This document shows, one piece after another, positions 33,652 through 42,547 of a stretch of DNA of 42,644 nucleotides. Origin of the DNA: Propionimicrobium sp963511305. GTDB taxonomy: Bacteria > Actinomycetota > Actinomycetes > Propionibacteriales > Propionibacteriaceae. Position 1 is the stretch's first letter. Each line of letters starts with the position of its first letter. The stretch lies in assembly GCA_963511305.1 (NCBI GenBank), contig CAUPIJ010000015.1:1-42644 (forward strand). Direction: 5' to 3'. The translations under genes were made by a program, and so were the position numbers. The notes beneath the pieces are model-generated. The model saw only the letters and a list, made by a program, of their open reading frames with translations, was not told where the DNA came from and searched no databases.

Positions 33652-34508
33652 AGAAGAACGTACATCAGCAGCCAGAGTACGGGCGCCGAGGCGAGTAGCG
33701 AATCCAGCCGATCCATCGCTCCCCCGTGCCCTGGTAGCAGGCCGCTCATGTCTTTAAGGCCTGTATTGCGCTTGACCATCGACTCCACCAGATCGCCTAG
33801 CGTGGCGGTGAGGCCGAGCGCCAGACCGATAATCACGCCGATGTGCCACTGGGCATCAACCAACCAAACAGCCAAGGCTGCACCGGCGATCGCCGAGCAG
33901 GCCATGCCGCCGATCAGCCCCTCCCAGGTCTTGCCGGGGCTGATTCTGGGCGCGAGCTTGTGCTTGCCGAACAGCGAACCAAATAGATAAGCGCCAGTGT
34001 CGTTCGCGGGCACACAGGCGAACAGGAACAGCAGCCTAAGGCCGCCGTCGTGCTGGGCCAGCAGCAGGCCGGCGGGGGCGCCGAGGATACCCAAGTAACC
34101 GATGACGAAGAACGAGGCTGAGGCGTCCTTGACGAAATTCTCCGCGCCACGATGCAGATGCCCAAACAGGGCAAATAGCGTAGTCAAAAGCAAAACGGCA
34201 AAGACCGCTACAAGACCGTTGCCGCTGTCCTGCCAGACGCTGAAGCCATAACCGGCGGCAACGGAAAATGGAATGCCAACCAGAATCGGGACCCGCTCGC
34301 CACGCATCCCCAGCTTGTCGAGCGCCCGCAGCACCTCCCAAGATCCGGCTAGCAGCGCGGTCGACCAGAACGAAACGAAGATCCACGGAGACCACAACAG
34401 GCCAGAAAAAATCCAGATAAACAGACCGGCAGCGACGAGAATCGCTGCCGGCAGGTTGCGGCCCGCGCTGCGTTTGCGCCTTTTCTCAGGCACTTCGGAA
34501 GACGACAA
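33648..34508 (-). CDS. cdsA: Phosphatidate cytidylyltransferase
   Basis: This membrane enzyme makes CDP-diacylglycerol from phosphatidate and CTP for phospholipid synthesis. The family signature is complete: SPGKTWEGLIGGM, GDLVESMVKRNTGLKDMSGL and LPGHGGAMDRLDSL near the C-terminus. About eight hydrophobic segments are visible, with a basic N-terminus (EKRRKRSAGR). The start is a TTG at 34508, three bases after the frr stop, so it is coupled to frr. Confidence 0.93.
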   Translation of the reverse strand: MSSSEVPEKRRKRSAGRNLPAAILVAAGLFIWIFSGLLWSPWIFVSFWSTALLAGSWEVLRALDKLGMRGERVPILVGIPFSVAAGYGFSVWQDSGNGLVAVFAVLLLTTLFALFGHLHRGAENFVKDASASFFVIGYLGILGAPAGLLLAQHDGGLRLLFLFACVPANDTGAYLFGSLFGKHKLAPRISPGKTWEGLIGGMACSAIAGAALAVWLVDAQWHIGVIIGLALGLTATLGDLVESMVKRNTGLKDMSGLLPGHGGAMDRLDSLLASAPVLWLLMYVLL

Positions 34509-34511
34509 GCC

Positions 34512-35069
34512 CTAAACTTCCATCAATTCGGCCTCTTTGGCCTTCAGCAGCTCGTCAACCTGGTTGGTGAATTTCTTGGTCTCATCATCGATCTGCTTCT
34601 CACCGCGGCGAGCCTCATCCTCGCCAATGTCGCCATCTTTCTCGGCCTTCTTCAGCACATCCATGGCGGCGCGGCGGTGATTACGGATGACTACCTTGGC
34701 GTCCTCGGCCTTGTCGCGAACGATCTTGATGAACTCCTTGCGACGCTCCTCGGTAAGCTCGGGCAGCACTACCCGCACGGCGGCGCCGTCGACGGCCGGG
34801 TTCACGCCCAGATCCGAGTTGCGGATGGCCTTCTCAATCTCGTTAATGCAGTTGCGGTCGAACGGGGTGATCATCATCACGCGGGGTTCCGGCGACTTGA
34901 ACGTGGCCAACTGCTGCAGCGGAGTCGGGGTGCCGTAATACTCGGCCGTCAGCTGATTGAACATGGTCGGGGTAGCGCGACCCGTACGGACCTTGGCGAA
35001 ATCGGCCTTCGCAAATTCAATCGCAGACGCCATCTTCTTGCGGACGTCCTTCAAAGTTTCGTCAATCAT
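34512..35069 (-). CDS. frr: Ribosome recycling factor
   Basis: RRF splits post-termination ribosomes together with EF-G. The 185-residue helical protein shows KVRTGRATPTMFNQLTAEYY, MMITPFDRNCINEIEKAIRN and SDLGVNPAVDGAAVRVVLPE, all classical. ATG 35069 follows AAGAAGAGG. It lies 43 bases after pyrH in the translation/lipid operon. Confidence 0.96.
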   Translation of the reverse strand: MIDETLKDVRKKMASAIEFAKADFAKVRTGRATPTMFNQLTAEYYGTPTPLQQLATFKSPEPRVMMITPFDRNCINEIEKAIRNSDLGVNPAVDGAAVRVVLPELTEERRKEFIKIVRDKAEDAKVVIRNHRRAAMDVLKKAEKDGDIGEDEARRGEKQIDDETKKFTNQVDELLKAKEAELMEV

Positions 35070-35112
35070 GTTAAACCTCTTCTTCTATTTCGTCAGCTTA
35101 GCGCCCGACGAG

Positions 35113-35826
35113 TTATGGGCGCACTAGGGTGCCGATGTCCTCGCGGTTGACGACACGGGCGATGTTTCCGGGTTGATCGAGCTGGAAGAAAACCATGTCC
35201 AGGTTGTTATCCCTAGCCAGGCTAATGGCGGTCGCGTCGGCGATCTTAAGGTTTTTGGCCAGGAATTCGTCGTAGCTGAGTGTCTCGTAGCGCTTGGCGT
35301 CGGGGTTGACGCGGGGGTCGGAATCGTAGACGCCGTCCACGCCGTTCTTGCCCATCAGCAGCACCTCTGCCCCGATCTCTAGGGCGCGCTGCGCGGCGAC
35401 CGTGTCGGTGGAGAAATACGGCATTCCGGAGCCCGCGCCGAAGATCACCACTCGCCCCTTCTCCATGTGGCGCTCGGCGCGTCGCGGAATGTAAGACTCG
35501 GCCACCTGACCCATCGTGATCGCGGTCTGCACCCTGGTCGGCACGCCGACCTTCTCGCAGAAATCCTGCAGGGCAAGCGCGTTCATCACGGTGCCGAGCA
35601 TGCCCATGTAGTCTGCTCGATCGCGATCCATGCCGCCATTGGTCAGCTCTGCGCCGCGGAAATAATTACCGCCACCGACAACCACCGACACTTGAGTGCC
35701 ATTTTCGACCACATGAGCGATTTCATTAGCGACTCTGGACACCACCTGCGGGTCAACTCCAAGCTGGCCGCCACCAAAGGCCTCGCCAGAAAGTTTCAGT
35801 AGCACCCGCTTGTAGGGTTGTGGCAC
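35113..35826 (-). CDS. pyrH: UMP kinase
   Basis: This amino-acid-kinase-fold enzyme makes UDP from UMP. Motifs are VLLKLSGEAFGGG at the N-terminus, VVVGGGNYFRGAEL, DYMGMLGTVMNALALQD and IFGAGSGMPYFSTDTVAAQR. At 237 residues it is normal. GTG 35826 is preceded by GGAGG. A hairpin between tsf and pyrH suggests partly separate transcription from rpsB-tsf. Confidence 0.95.
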   Translation of the reverse strand: MPQPYKRVLLKLSGEAFGGGQLGVDPQVVSRVANEIAHVVENGTQVSVVVGGGNYFRGAELTNGGMDRDRADYMGMLGTVMNALALQDFCEKVGVPTRVQTAITMGQVAESYIPRRAERHMEKGRVVIFGAGSGMPYFSTDTVAAQRALEIGAEVLLMGKNGVDGVYDSDPRVNPDAKRYETLSYDEFLAKNLKIADATAISLARDNNLDMVFFQLDQPGNIARVVNREDIGTLVRP

Positions 35827-35906
35827 GGTTCCTCCAAGGTCTATTCAATATCTTCCTGGTCAACTTTAGCCGGTTGTCAGTTCAGAGTCCTAGTTGTGGA
35901 AATAAC

Positions 35907-35942
35907 AATGCGGGGCGTCCCTAAAAAGGAACACCCCGCATT
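35907..35942 (-). terminator. Hairpin terminator after tsf
   Basis: AATGCGGGG at 35907-35915 pairs perfectly with CCCCGCATT at 35934-35942, and further partial pairing continues inwards. It lies 11 bases past the tsf stop in the minus direction. The T-rich side on the minus strand is weak, so termination may be partial. Confidence 0.65.
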
Positions 35943-35953
35943 AGCGTTTTTGA

Positions 35954-36763
35954 TTAACCGCCGACGGAGAAACGGACGAACTTCTTGATCGTCACGCCAT
36001 GATCCTTGGCCAGCTGGCCAACGGTCTTCTTCTCGTCCAGCAGGGCGGCCTGCTCGAGAAGGGTGAAGTCCTTCACGAACGCGTTGACGCGACCCTCGAC
36101 GATGCGCGGGATGATCTTCTCCGGCTTGCCCTCTTCCTGAGCGGTCTCGGTGGCGATGCGCTCCTCGCGCTCGATGACCTCAGCCGGGATGTCCTCGCGG
36201 GACAGGTAGTCAGGACGCATCGAAGCGATCTGCATGGCGACCTGGCGAACGAATTCGGCATCGTCGCCCTCATACTGAACCATCACGCCGACCTGCGGGG
36301 GCAGGTTCGGGTCACGACGGTGCAGGTAAACGTGGGTCGGATCCTCGAAGGTGGCCACCTTGGCGAGCTCGATCTTCTCGCCAATGCGGTTGCGCAGATC
36401 CTCGATGCGGGTCTGGACGGTCTCGCCGTCGAGGTCGAGCTGCAGGACCTCCTCCGGGGAGTTCGCCTTAACGGACTCGGCAGCCTTGACGATCTGATCG
36501 CCGAGCGCAACGAAGTCGTTGCTCTTGGCGACAAAATCGGTCTCGGAGGCGAACTGAATCAGGCAGTTGCCCTCGTTCGCGACCAGGCCATTATCGGCGC
36601 TGCGATCGGTGCGCTTGGCGGCCTTGGCCGCGCCACGAACACGAAGAACCTCGACGGCCGCGTCCATGTCGCCGTCGGCCTCAGTCAGGGCCTTCTTGGC
36701 GTCCATCATGCCGGCGCCGGTCATGTCGCGCAGCTTCTTAATGTCAGCAACACTAATTGCCAT
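35954..36763 (-). CDS. tsf: Translation elongation factor Ts
   Basis: EF-Ts recycles EF-Tu by nucleotide exchange. The N-terminal UBA-like part reads VADIKKLRDMTGAGMMDAKK, and the core has ETDFVAKSNDFVALGDQIVK. At 269 residues it is the usual length in actinobacteria. ATG 36763 has AAAGGG upstream. It lies 20 bases after rpsB, as in nearly all bacteria. Confidence 0.96.
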   Translation of the reverse strand: MAISVADIKKLRDMTGAGMMDAKKALTEADGDMDAAVEVLRVRGAAKAAKRTDRSADNGLVANEGNCLIQFASETDFVAKSNDFVALGDQIVKAAESVKANSPEEVLQLDLDGETVQTRIEDLRNRIGEKIELAKVATFEDPTHVYLHRRDPNLPPQVGVMVQYEGDDAEFVRQVAMQIASMRPDYLSREDIPAEVIEREERIATETAQEEGKPEKIIPRIVEGRVNAFVKDFTLLEQAALLDEKKTVGQLAKDHGVTIKKFVRFSVGG

Positions 36764-36783
36764 TAGATTTCCCTTTCAGCCGA

Positions 36784-37731
36784 TTACTTATCGGTTGCCG
36801 GAGCTTCTGCCTCGGCCTTGGTCTCAGTCTTGGGGTCTTTCGCCTCGGCCTTTGGGGCCTTAGCCTCAGCCTTGGGAGCCTCATCCTCGGTCTTAGCTTC
36901 CTCAGCCTTAGCCTCGACCTTTGGGGCCTCAGCCTTCTTTTCCTCTGGCTTGGCCTGCTCCTCGGCGTTATCCGCGTTCAGCAACTCGCGCTCCCAATCG
37001 GGCATCGGCTCGGCAGCGGCCTCGTCGCCGGCGCCCTGGCTGGAGCGCTGCACCAGGCCATCAGCGACGGCGTCAGCAATAACGCGGGTCAGCAGAGCAA
37101 CCGAACGAATGGCGTCGTCGTTGCCCGGAATCGGGTAGTCGACCTCGTCCGGGTCGCAGTTGGTGTCGAGGATGCCGACAACCGGGATGCGCAGCTTGTG
37201 AGCCTCGTCGACAGCCAGGTGCTCCTTCTTGGTGTCAACAACCCAGATGGCCTGCGGCAGCCTAGTCAGGTCGCGAATACCGCCCAGGGACTTCTGGAGC
37301 TTTTCCTTCTCGCGCGAAAAGCCGAGCAGCTCTTTCTTGGTGAAGCCACCGGGCTTAACGGTCTCCAGATCCATGCCTTCCAGTTCCTTCATGCGGGCGA
37401 TCCGCTTGTTGATGGTCTGGAAGTTGGTGAGCATACCGCCTAGCCAACGCTGGTTTACGAAAGGCATTCCGACCCGGGTTGCCTGCTCAGCGATGGCCTC
37501 CTGAGCCTGCTTCTTGGTGCCAACGAAAAGGATCTGGCCGCCACGGGCGACGGTCTCCTTGACGAAGGTGTACGCCTTGTCGATGTACTTCAGCGACTGG
37601 CGAAGATCAATAATGTAGATGCCGTTGCGCTCGTTGAAGATGAAGCGCTTCATCTTCGGGTTCCAACGGCGGGTCTGGTGACCGAAGTGGACACCATTTT
37701 CAAGTAGCTGGCGCGCTGTTACGACTGCCAT
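36784..37731 (-). CDS. rpsB: 30S ribosomal protein S2
   Basis: S2 is a structural protein of the small subunit. The core begins MAVVTARQLLENGVHFGHQT, with KRFIFNERNGIYIIDL, VNQRWLGGMLTNF and VVDTKKEHLAVDEA. After the ~250-residue core there is a ~60-residue tail rich in Ala, Lys, Glu and Pro with AEAK-type repeats; such tails are common in actinobacteria. ATG 37731 follows AGGAAG. The frame is open further upstream but without homology or a ribosome site. Confidence 0.96.
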   Translation of the reverse strand: MAVVTARQLLENGVHFGHQTRRWNPKMKRFIFNERNGIYIIDLRQSLKYIDKAYTFVKETVARGGQILFVGTKKQAQEAIAEQATRVGMPFVNQRWLGGMLTNFQTINKRIARMKELEGMDLETVKPGGFTKKELLGFSREKEKLQKSLGGIRDLTRLPQAIWVVDTKKEHLAVDEAHKLRIPVVGILDTNCDPDEVDYPIPGNDDAIRSVALLTRVIADAVADGLVQRSSQGAGDEAAAEPMPDWERELLNADNAEEQAKPEEKKAEAPKVEAKAEEAKTEDEAPKAEAKAPKAEAKDPKTETKAEAEAPATDK

Positions 37732-37982
37732 GTGCTTCCTTTCGGTTTTCTCCAGGCGGACCTTCCGCCTGCCTGACATGCTGACGCCGCCCACCCAGCA
37801 CGGGAACCTTGAGCAGAGCCCGGGGTTAGACCCCAAAAAGCATGTGCGTAGTCGATAGCTAAAACTATCGCGTGGCAATTCTATGGATCTTTGAGCCGCT
37901 AAGCCAAACCAACGGTCACCCAAGTTTCAGATAAGTGTTGTCCAGTTGAACAATTAACTTGCTGACTCACAAAAATGATGTC
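37732..37982. promoter_or_regulatory. Leader/promoter region between rpsB and the M23 gene
   Basis: This 251-base gap drives rpsB leftward and the peptidase gene rightward. It contains a small hairpin GGGGT-TAG-ACCCC at 37824-37836 or close to it, in the untranslated leader of rpsB. I cannot identify a known ribosomal-protein leader fold or a clear promoter pair. Confidence 0.3.
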
Positions 37983-38888
37983 GTGAAAAGGTTACTTATT
38001 CTGCTCATCCTCGCGCTTCTCGTCGCGAGCGCGCCGAATGCGGCGGCCAGCAACCGCATCGCTCCCCTACCCGGCAAGATCACTCGGGGCTTTGACAAGC
38101 CCGCCAACAACTGGGAGCCGGGCCATCGTGGCGTCGACATCTCGGGAGCTAAGGACGACCGAGTCGTTGCAGCGGCCGACGGAAAGGTGACATTCGTCGG
38201 GCAGATCGCGGGAGTGCCGATGGTGACGGTCACACACGCCGACGGGCTGCGCAGCACCTACCAACCGGTCGCCTCAAATCTGCGGCAGGGAGATCAGATT
38301 CCGGCTGGCACTCCGATCGGGCAGCTAGTTGAAGGACATCCGGGCTGCTCCGCGCAGGCCTGCCTACACTGGGGCTTGTTGCGGGGAGACGAATACCTGG
38401 ATCCCACAGCCTGGCTGGGCAGAGCCCTGACCGACAGGGTCCGGCTGTTGCCGATGGACGCGAAACCCAAGAGACCTGCGGCTGACTTCCCCCTCGGTGG
38501 CGCCTCTGGCCCCTGGCCAGTCGCCGGTGTCGTCACGTCCGAGTTCGGATATCGAACCCACCCGATCACTGGGGCTTCCGACTTTCACGATGGCACCGAC
38601 ATCGCCGCCCCATGCGGCACACCAGTGCGAGCCTGGTCGGGCGGGGTGATCGCATTTGCAGGACCCGCGGGCGGCTACGGAAACCGGGTCGTCCTGCAAG
38701 AAAGCCCCGGAAACGAGACCTCTTATTCCCACCTCCAGGGGTTCAACACGTCGAGTGGCAGGCGGGTTAATTCAGGTGACATCATCGGATTTGTTGGCAC
38801 AACCGGCACCTCCACCGGATGTCACCTGCACTTCAGCGCGAAAAGGGACGGCAACTTCATCAACCCACGCAAAATTGTTAATAAATAA
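37983..38888 (+). CDS. Secreted protein with two M23 peptidase domains
   Basis: A signal peptide (KRLLILLILALLVASAPNAA) exports this cell-wall protein. The first LytM/M23 domain (~30-150) has HRGVDIS but ends in CLHWGLLRGDEYLDP, lacking the first His of the HxH zinc motif. The second (~180-300) has SEFGYRTHPITG, FHDGTDIAAPCGTPV and an intact GCHLHFS, so it can bind zinc and cut peptidoglycan. Actinobacterial M23 proteins beside rpsB usually have only the first type; the second looks like an added catalytic unit. GTG 37983 is chosen so that the signal peptide is at the N-terminus; an in-frame TTG lies at 37959. Confidence 0.9.
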   Translation: MKRLLILLILALLVASAPNAAASNRIAPLPGKITRGFDKPANNWEPGHRGVDISGAKDDRVVAAADGKVTFVGQIAGVPMVTVTHADGLRSTYQPVASNLRQGDQIPAGTPIGQLVEGHPGCSAQACLHWGLLRGDEYLDPTAWLGRALTDRVRLLPMDAKPKRPAADFPLGGASGPWPVAGVVTSEFGYRTHPITGASDFHDGTDIAAPCGTPVRAWSGGVIAFAGPAGGYGNRVVLQESPGNETSYSHLQGFNTSSGRRVNSGDIIGFVGTTGTSTGCHLHFSAKRDGNFINPRKIVNK

Positions 38889-38993
38889 ATATGCCAGCTT
38901 GTCTCGATCTCACCAAGACTTTCGCCTGGTATGTTTTTACATATCTCAAAGCTTTGTCGCGGAAGACGATACAAATAGACCTACTGACAAACC

Positions 38994-39155
38994 CTGTTCG
39001 ACAACCTCGGCCGCATCACCAACGAGGCCGGCTTCGACGGCTACTACGTGCTCGAGCGGGACATCATGATCGATGGCGAGCCGGAGCCCGGCGAATGCCC
39101 GATCCACAACGCAAAGGCCGCCCTGGACGCGCTGCGCGCCCTGGCGAAGAACTAA
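38994..39155 (+). pseudogene. C-terminal fragment, possibly a sugar isomerase/epimerase-type TIM barrel
   Basis: The frame reads LFDNLGRITNEAGFDGYYVL and then ERDIMIDGEPEPGECPIHNA, ending ALDALRALAKN and a stop. It is clearly protein-like with high-GC codon use, but it has no start codon and is preceded by an unrelated AT-rich stretch (38889-38993) that starts abruptly after the M23 gene. The style recalls the C-terminus of sugar phosphate isomerase/epimerase proteins, which is a weak assignment. The remaining bases 39156-39212 hold nothing I recognise. Confidence 0.45.
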
Positions 39156-39212
39156 GCGAGCGCTCAAGCGAACAATCTCTACAGCGGCCCCGGCATTTTG
39201 CGGGGGACACTT

Positions 39213-40115
39213 TTATGCCCGCGGGTGCGCCTGCTTGAATGCCGACAGCAGACGGGCATTCGTCACGTGGGTATAGATCTGGGTGGTGCCCAGCGATGCG
39301 TGGCCGAGGATCTCCTGAACGCTGCGAATGTCCGCCCCGCCCTCGAGTAGGTGGGTCGCCATCGCGTGCCGCAGGCCGTGCGGACCAACGTCCGTCGCCT
39401 CCGGGACGGCCTCCAAAGCCTTGTGAACCACCCTTCTTACCACCCTGGGATCGATGCGCGCTCCCCTGAGCCCAAGGAACATCGCGAAGCCCGATTTCTG
39501 CGTCGCTATTTCGGGGCGCTTGGCCAGCCAGCGATCGATGGCGCCCACGGCAGGCTTGCCGACCGGAACCGTGCGCTGTTTATCGCCCTTACCGATCACC
39601 GTGACGGTGGAGTGTTCATAGTCCAAATCCCCGATATCGAGTCCGCAAAGCTCGCTGACCCGCAGCCCGCTGGAATAGAGCAACTCAAGCATCGCCTCGT
39701 CTCTGCGGTTCTCTGCGCTGTCCTCGGTGGCTAGGGCGTCGAGTGCTGCCTCGAAGACCACCCTCACCTGGTCTTGGGAGAGGGTCTCGGGCAGCCGTTT
39801 GGGCACCTTGGGTGTCTTTAGTTTGCTCGCCGGGTCGGTCTGGATCTTACCGTTCTGCCGCAACCACCTAAAGAACGCCTTGACCGCACCGACGCGCCTG
39901 GCAAGTGTCGCCGGGCTCGCCCCCTGTTTCTTAAGGGAGGCCAGCCAGGAGCGCAGATCTGTTATCGATACCTCTGAAAAGCTCTTGCAGCTCTCGCCCA
40001 GGAAGTCGAGGAGGTCTTGAATGTCGCTGGCGTATGCCGAAACAGTGCGCTCGGAGCGACCGAGCCGAAGCAGTTGATCCTTTCCGAACTGTTCTATCTG
40101 TTGTGCCATCGACAT
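39213..40115 (-). CDS. xerC: Tyrosine recombinase XerC/XerD
   Basis: This recombinase resolves chromosome dimers at dif with its partner. The N-terminal SAM-like domain covers ~1-95 (LRLGRSERTVSAYASDIQDL). The catalytic domain has Arg in SSGLRVSELCGLDIGD, the HGLRHAMATHLLEGGAD box with His and Arg, and the nucleophile Tyr in HASLGTTQIYTHV. Gene order beside the M23 peptidase and rpsB points to XerC rather than a phage integrase. ATG 40115 or 40109 starts the family N-terminus. Confidence 0.9.
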   Translation of the reverse strand: MSMAQQIEQFGKDQLLRLGRSERTVSAYASDIQDLLDFLGESCKSFSEVSITDLRSWLASLKKQGASPATLARRVGAVKAFFRWLRQNGKIQTDPASKLKTPKVPKRLPETLSQDQVRVVFEAALDALATEDSAENRRDEAMLELLYSSGLRVSELCGLDIGDLDYEHSTVTVIGKGDKQRTVPVGKPAVGAIDRWLAKRPEIATQKSGFAMFLGLRGARIDPRVVRRVVHKALEAVPEATDVGPHGLRHAMATHLLEGGADIRSVQEILGHASLGTTQIYTHVTNARLLSAFKQAHPRA

Positions 40116-40214
40116 GGCATCCAATCTAAAGCCACTCCGGGCGCTAGCGAATCTCAAAAACACGGATAGAGTAGTTTTGCTTAGTAAAACTTGACTAGAT
40201 ATTCGGAGCGTTTG

Positions 40215-40799
40215 ATGCCATCACCTAGCGAATGGGCAGAACAGGGCAAGATCAGAAGGGTCACCCGCTGGACTGAAGAAGTAATGCACAAGCGGACTGA
40301 ACCCGTCATGAAATTCGACAAGGAGCTGCATCAACTCGCAGCCGATATGTTCGCGACTATGGAGGCAGCCGAGGGCGTCGGCCTGGCAGGCCCGCAGGTC
40401 GACGAGTCGCTGGCGATCTTCGTATTCAACTGCCCGGACGAGAACGGCACCATGCACCACGGTGTGGTCTGCAACCCGAAGATCACGCTGCCAGAGGGCA
40501 AGGAACGCCAGCTTAACGCCACCGAGGAGGGCTGCCTGAGCTGGCCTGGCGCCTACCAGACGCTGGCTCGCACCGACCGCGCCGTCTGCGAGGGTCAGGA
40601 CGAGAACGGCGAGCCGATTCGCATCGAAGCCACCGGTTTGCTCGCACGTTGCGTTCAGCACGAAACAGACCACCTGAACGGAATGGTTTTCGGAGATCGC
40701 CTCTCCACCCGAGCTCGTCGTCAGCTGGATAAGAAACAAACGGAAACCGACCACCTATATCCGGCGGATTGGCCGATCACGCCGAAGGGTTCAGCCTAA
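40215..40799 (+). CDS. def: Peptide deformylase
   Basis: This enzyme removes the formyl group from nascent proteins. All three motifs are present: GVGLAGPQ, EGCLSWPG with the metal Cys, and QHETDHLNG with the HExxH metal histidines. At 194 residues from ATG 40215 the length is normal for the actinobacterial type. CGGAG lies about six bases before the start. An upstream in-frame start at 40191 lacks such support. Confidence 0.95.
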   Translation: MPSPSEWAEQGKIRRVTRWTEEVMHKRTEPVMKFDKELHQLAADMFATMEAAEGVGLAGPQVDESLAIFVFNCPDENGTMHHGVVCNPKITLPEGKERQLNATEEGCLSWPGAYQTLARTDRAVCEGQDENGEPIRIEATGLLARCVQHETDHLNGMVFGDRLSTRARRQLDKKQTETDHLYPADWPITPKGSA

Positions 40800-40808
40800 G
40801 CTGAATTC

Positions 40809-42524
40809 ATGCGTAGAGACTTTCAGTTTTTTCATGGCTTAGAGCGTGACACGGTAAAGATCGCCCTGCGTGGCAGGGACGTGTTGAGCGACCCGATGAT
40901 AAATCAGGGCACGGCCTTCACTAGGGAAGAGCGCGAAGCCCTACAGATAACGGGCCTGCTTCCCGGCGGCGTGATGTCCATGGAAGAGCAGATTCGCCGG
41001 GTATACAAGCAATACCAGTCGGAGCCCACGAATCTGGCGAAGTACAACTACCTGAATGCGATGCGCGAGCGCAACGAGTTCCTTTTCTACAGGCTGCTCA
41101 CCGAGCACATTGAAGAGATGATGCCGATCGTCTACACCCCGACCATCGGCGAGGCGATCCAGGAGTATTCGCACTGGTTTCACCGTCCTCGCGGCATTTA
41201 CCTAGACATCGACCACCCGGAGCAGATCGAACCGTCCCTCGCGCAGGATCGCACGCCTGCCGAAGACATCGAACTGATTGTCGTAACCGACTCCGAGGGC
41301 ATCCTCGGCATCGGGGATCAAGGTGTTGGCGGCGTTGCCATCACCATCGGTAAGCTCTCACTTTACGTTGCCGCCGCCGGCATCCACCCGCACCACGTGC
41401 TGCCGGTAGTGCTGGACACGGGCACGGACAATCTCGACCTGCTCAGCGATCCAGCGTACCTGGGGGTGCCCCACCCGCGTGTTCGGGGCGAGGCGTACGA
41501 CGAATTCGTGGATAAGTTCGTCGAGGCCGTCAAGAAGATATTCCCCAACGCGATGCTGCACTGGGAGGACTTTGCTGCTGGCAACGCTACGCGAATCCTC
41601 AACCGCTACCGGGATGAGATCTGCACGTTCAACGACGACATCCAGGGCACTGCCGCTGTGGTCGTCGCGGCGATTTTGTCGGCGGTCAATTCGTCGGACA
41701 CCGAGCTCATCGACCAACGAATCATCATAAATGGCGCCGGCAGCGCGGGGATCGGGATCGCGAGCCAGCTGGTCAACGTGATGGTCTCGCTCGGCATAAG
41801 CGAGGAAGAGGCACGCAGCAAGTTTTGGGGGCTGTCCAGCCGGGGACTGCTAGTGGAAGACGGCGTATTACGCGATTTCCAGGCGCCCTTCGCGCGCAGC
41901 CGCGAGGAAGTAAGCGGCTGGAACGTGGCAGACCCTACTCACATCACTCTGGCAGAGGTCGTCGAGAACACCAAGCCAACGATCCTAATCGGCACGTCCG
42001 CTCAGCCTGGTGCTTTCAGCAAGCGAATAGTGGACTGCATGGTGGCGAATACCGAGCGGCCGATAATCATGCCTCTTTCCAATCCGACAGCCCGTGCCGA
42101 GGCCCGTCCAGAGGATCTGATCCGTTGGACGCAGGGCCGCGCGCTAATCGCCACGGGATCGCCCTTCGATCCGATCAGCTACGAGGGCACCACGTATCAC
42201 ATCGCTCAGGCCAACAACGCTCTCGTCTTCCCTGGCATCGGGCTGGGCGTTATCGTTTCGGGCGCCGAGAGGATCACCGACTACATGATCGCAGAGGCCG
42301 CGACGGCTGTGGCGAAGGCGGTCACCAATAGGAGCCGCGGCGCTTCGCTACTGCCTTCGATCTCTCACCTGCGTTCGATCTCGGCGCAGGTCGCTATCGC
42401 GGTGGTTAAGGCGGCCCAGTCCGAGGGGCTGGCTAGGAAGGAGATTGGCAATCCGATCGAAGCCGTCCACAAGATGATGTGGCGTCCGATTTACCCGAAG
42501 GTAGAGGTCGTCGACAAGATCTAG
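40809..42524 (+). CDS. NAD-dependent malic enzyme
   Basis: This 571-residue large-type malic enzyme converts malate to pyruvate and CO2. Motifs are FLFYRLLTEHIEEMMPIVYT and PTIGEA in the N-terminal domain, GILGIGDQGVGG, FNDDIQGTAAVVVA and the NAD loop INGAGSAGIGIA. The size and these motifs match the SfcA/MaeA group rather than the short malic enzymes. It lies nine bases after def and may be read with it. Confidence 0.94.
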   Translation: MRRDFQFFHGLERDTVKIALRGRDVLSDPMINQGTAFTREEREALQITGLLPGGVMSMEEQIRRVYKQYQSEPTNLAKYNYLNAMRERNEFLFYRLLTEHIEEMMPIVYTPTIGEAIQEYSHWFHRPRGIYLDIDHPEQIEPSLAQDRTPAEDIELIVVTDSEGILGIGDQGVGGVAITIGKLSLYVAAAGIHPHHVLPVVLDTGTDNLDLLSDPAYLGVPHPRVRGEAYDEFVDKFVEAVKKIFPNAMLHWEDFAAGNATRILNRYRDEICTFNDDIQGTAAVVVAAILSAVNSSDTELIDQRIIINGAGSAGIGIASQLVNVMVSLGISEEEARSKFWGLSSRGLLVEDGVLRDFQAPFARSREEVSGWNVADPTHITLAEVVENTKPTILIGTSAQPGAFSKRIVDCMVANTERPIIMPLSNPTARAEARPEDLIRWTQGRALIATGSPFDPISYEGTTYHIAQANNALVFPGIGLGVIVSGAERITDYMIAEAATAVAKAVTNRSRGASLLPSISHLRSISAQVAIAVVKAAQSEGLARKEIGNPIEAVHKMMWRPIYPKVEVVDKI

Positions 42525-42547
42525 CTTGGACGCCCACTTCAGGCGTT

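Noticed and set aside
35999..36766. 255-codon open frame on the plus strand opposite tsf
   Set aside because: It is the antisense shadow of a GC-rich, conserved gene; no motif and no ribosome site, and EF-Ts on the other strand is certain.
39176..39215. CCCCG/CGGGG hairpin as xer terminator
   Set aside because: Only five base pairs and no U-run on either strand.
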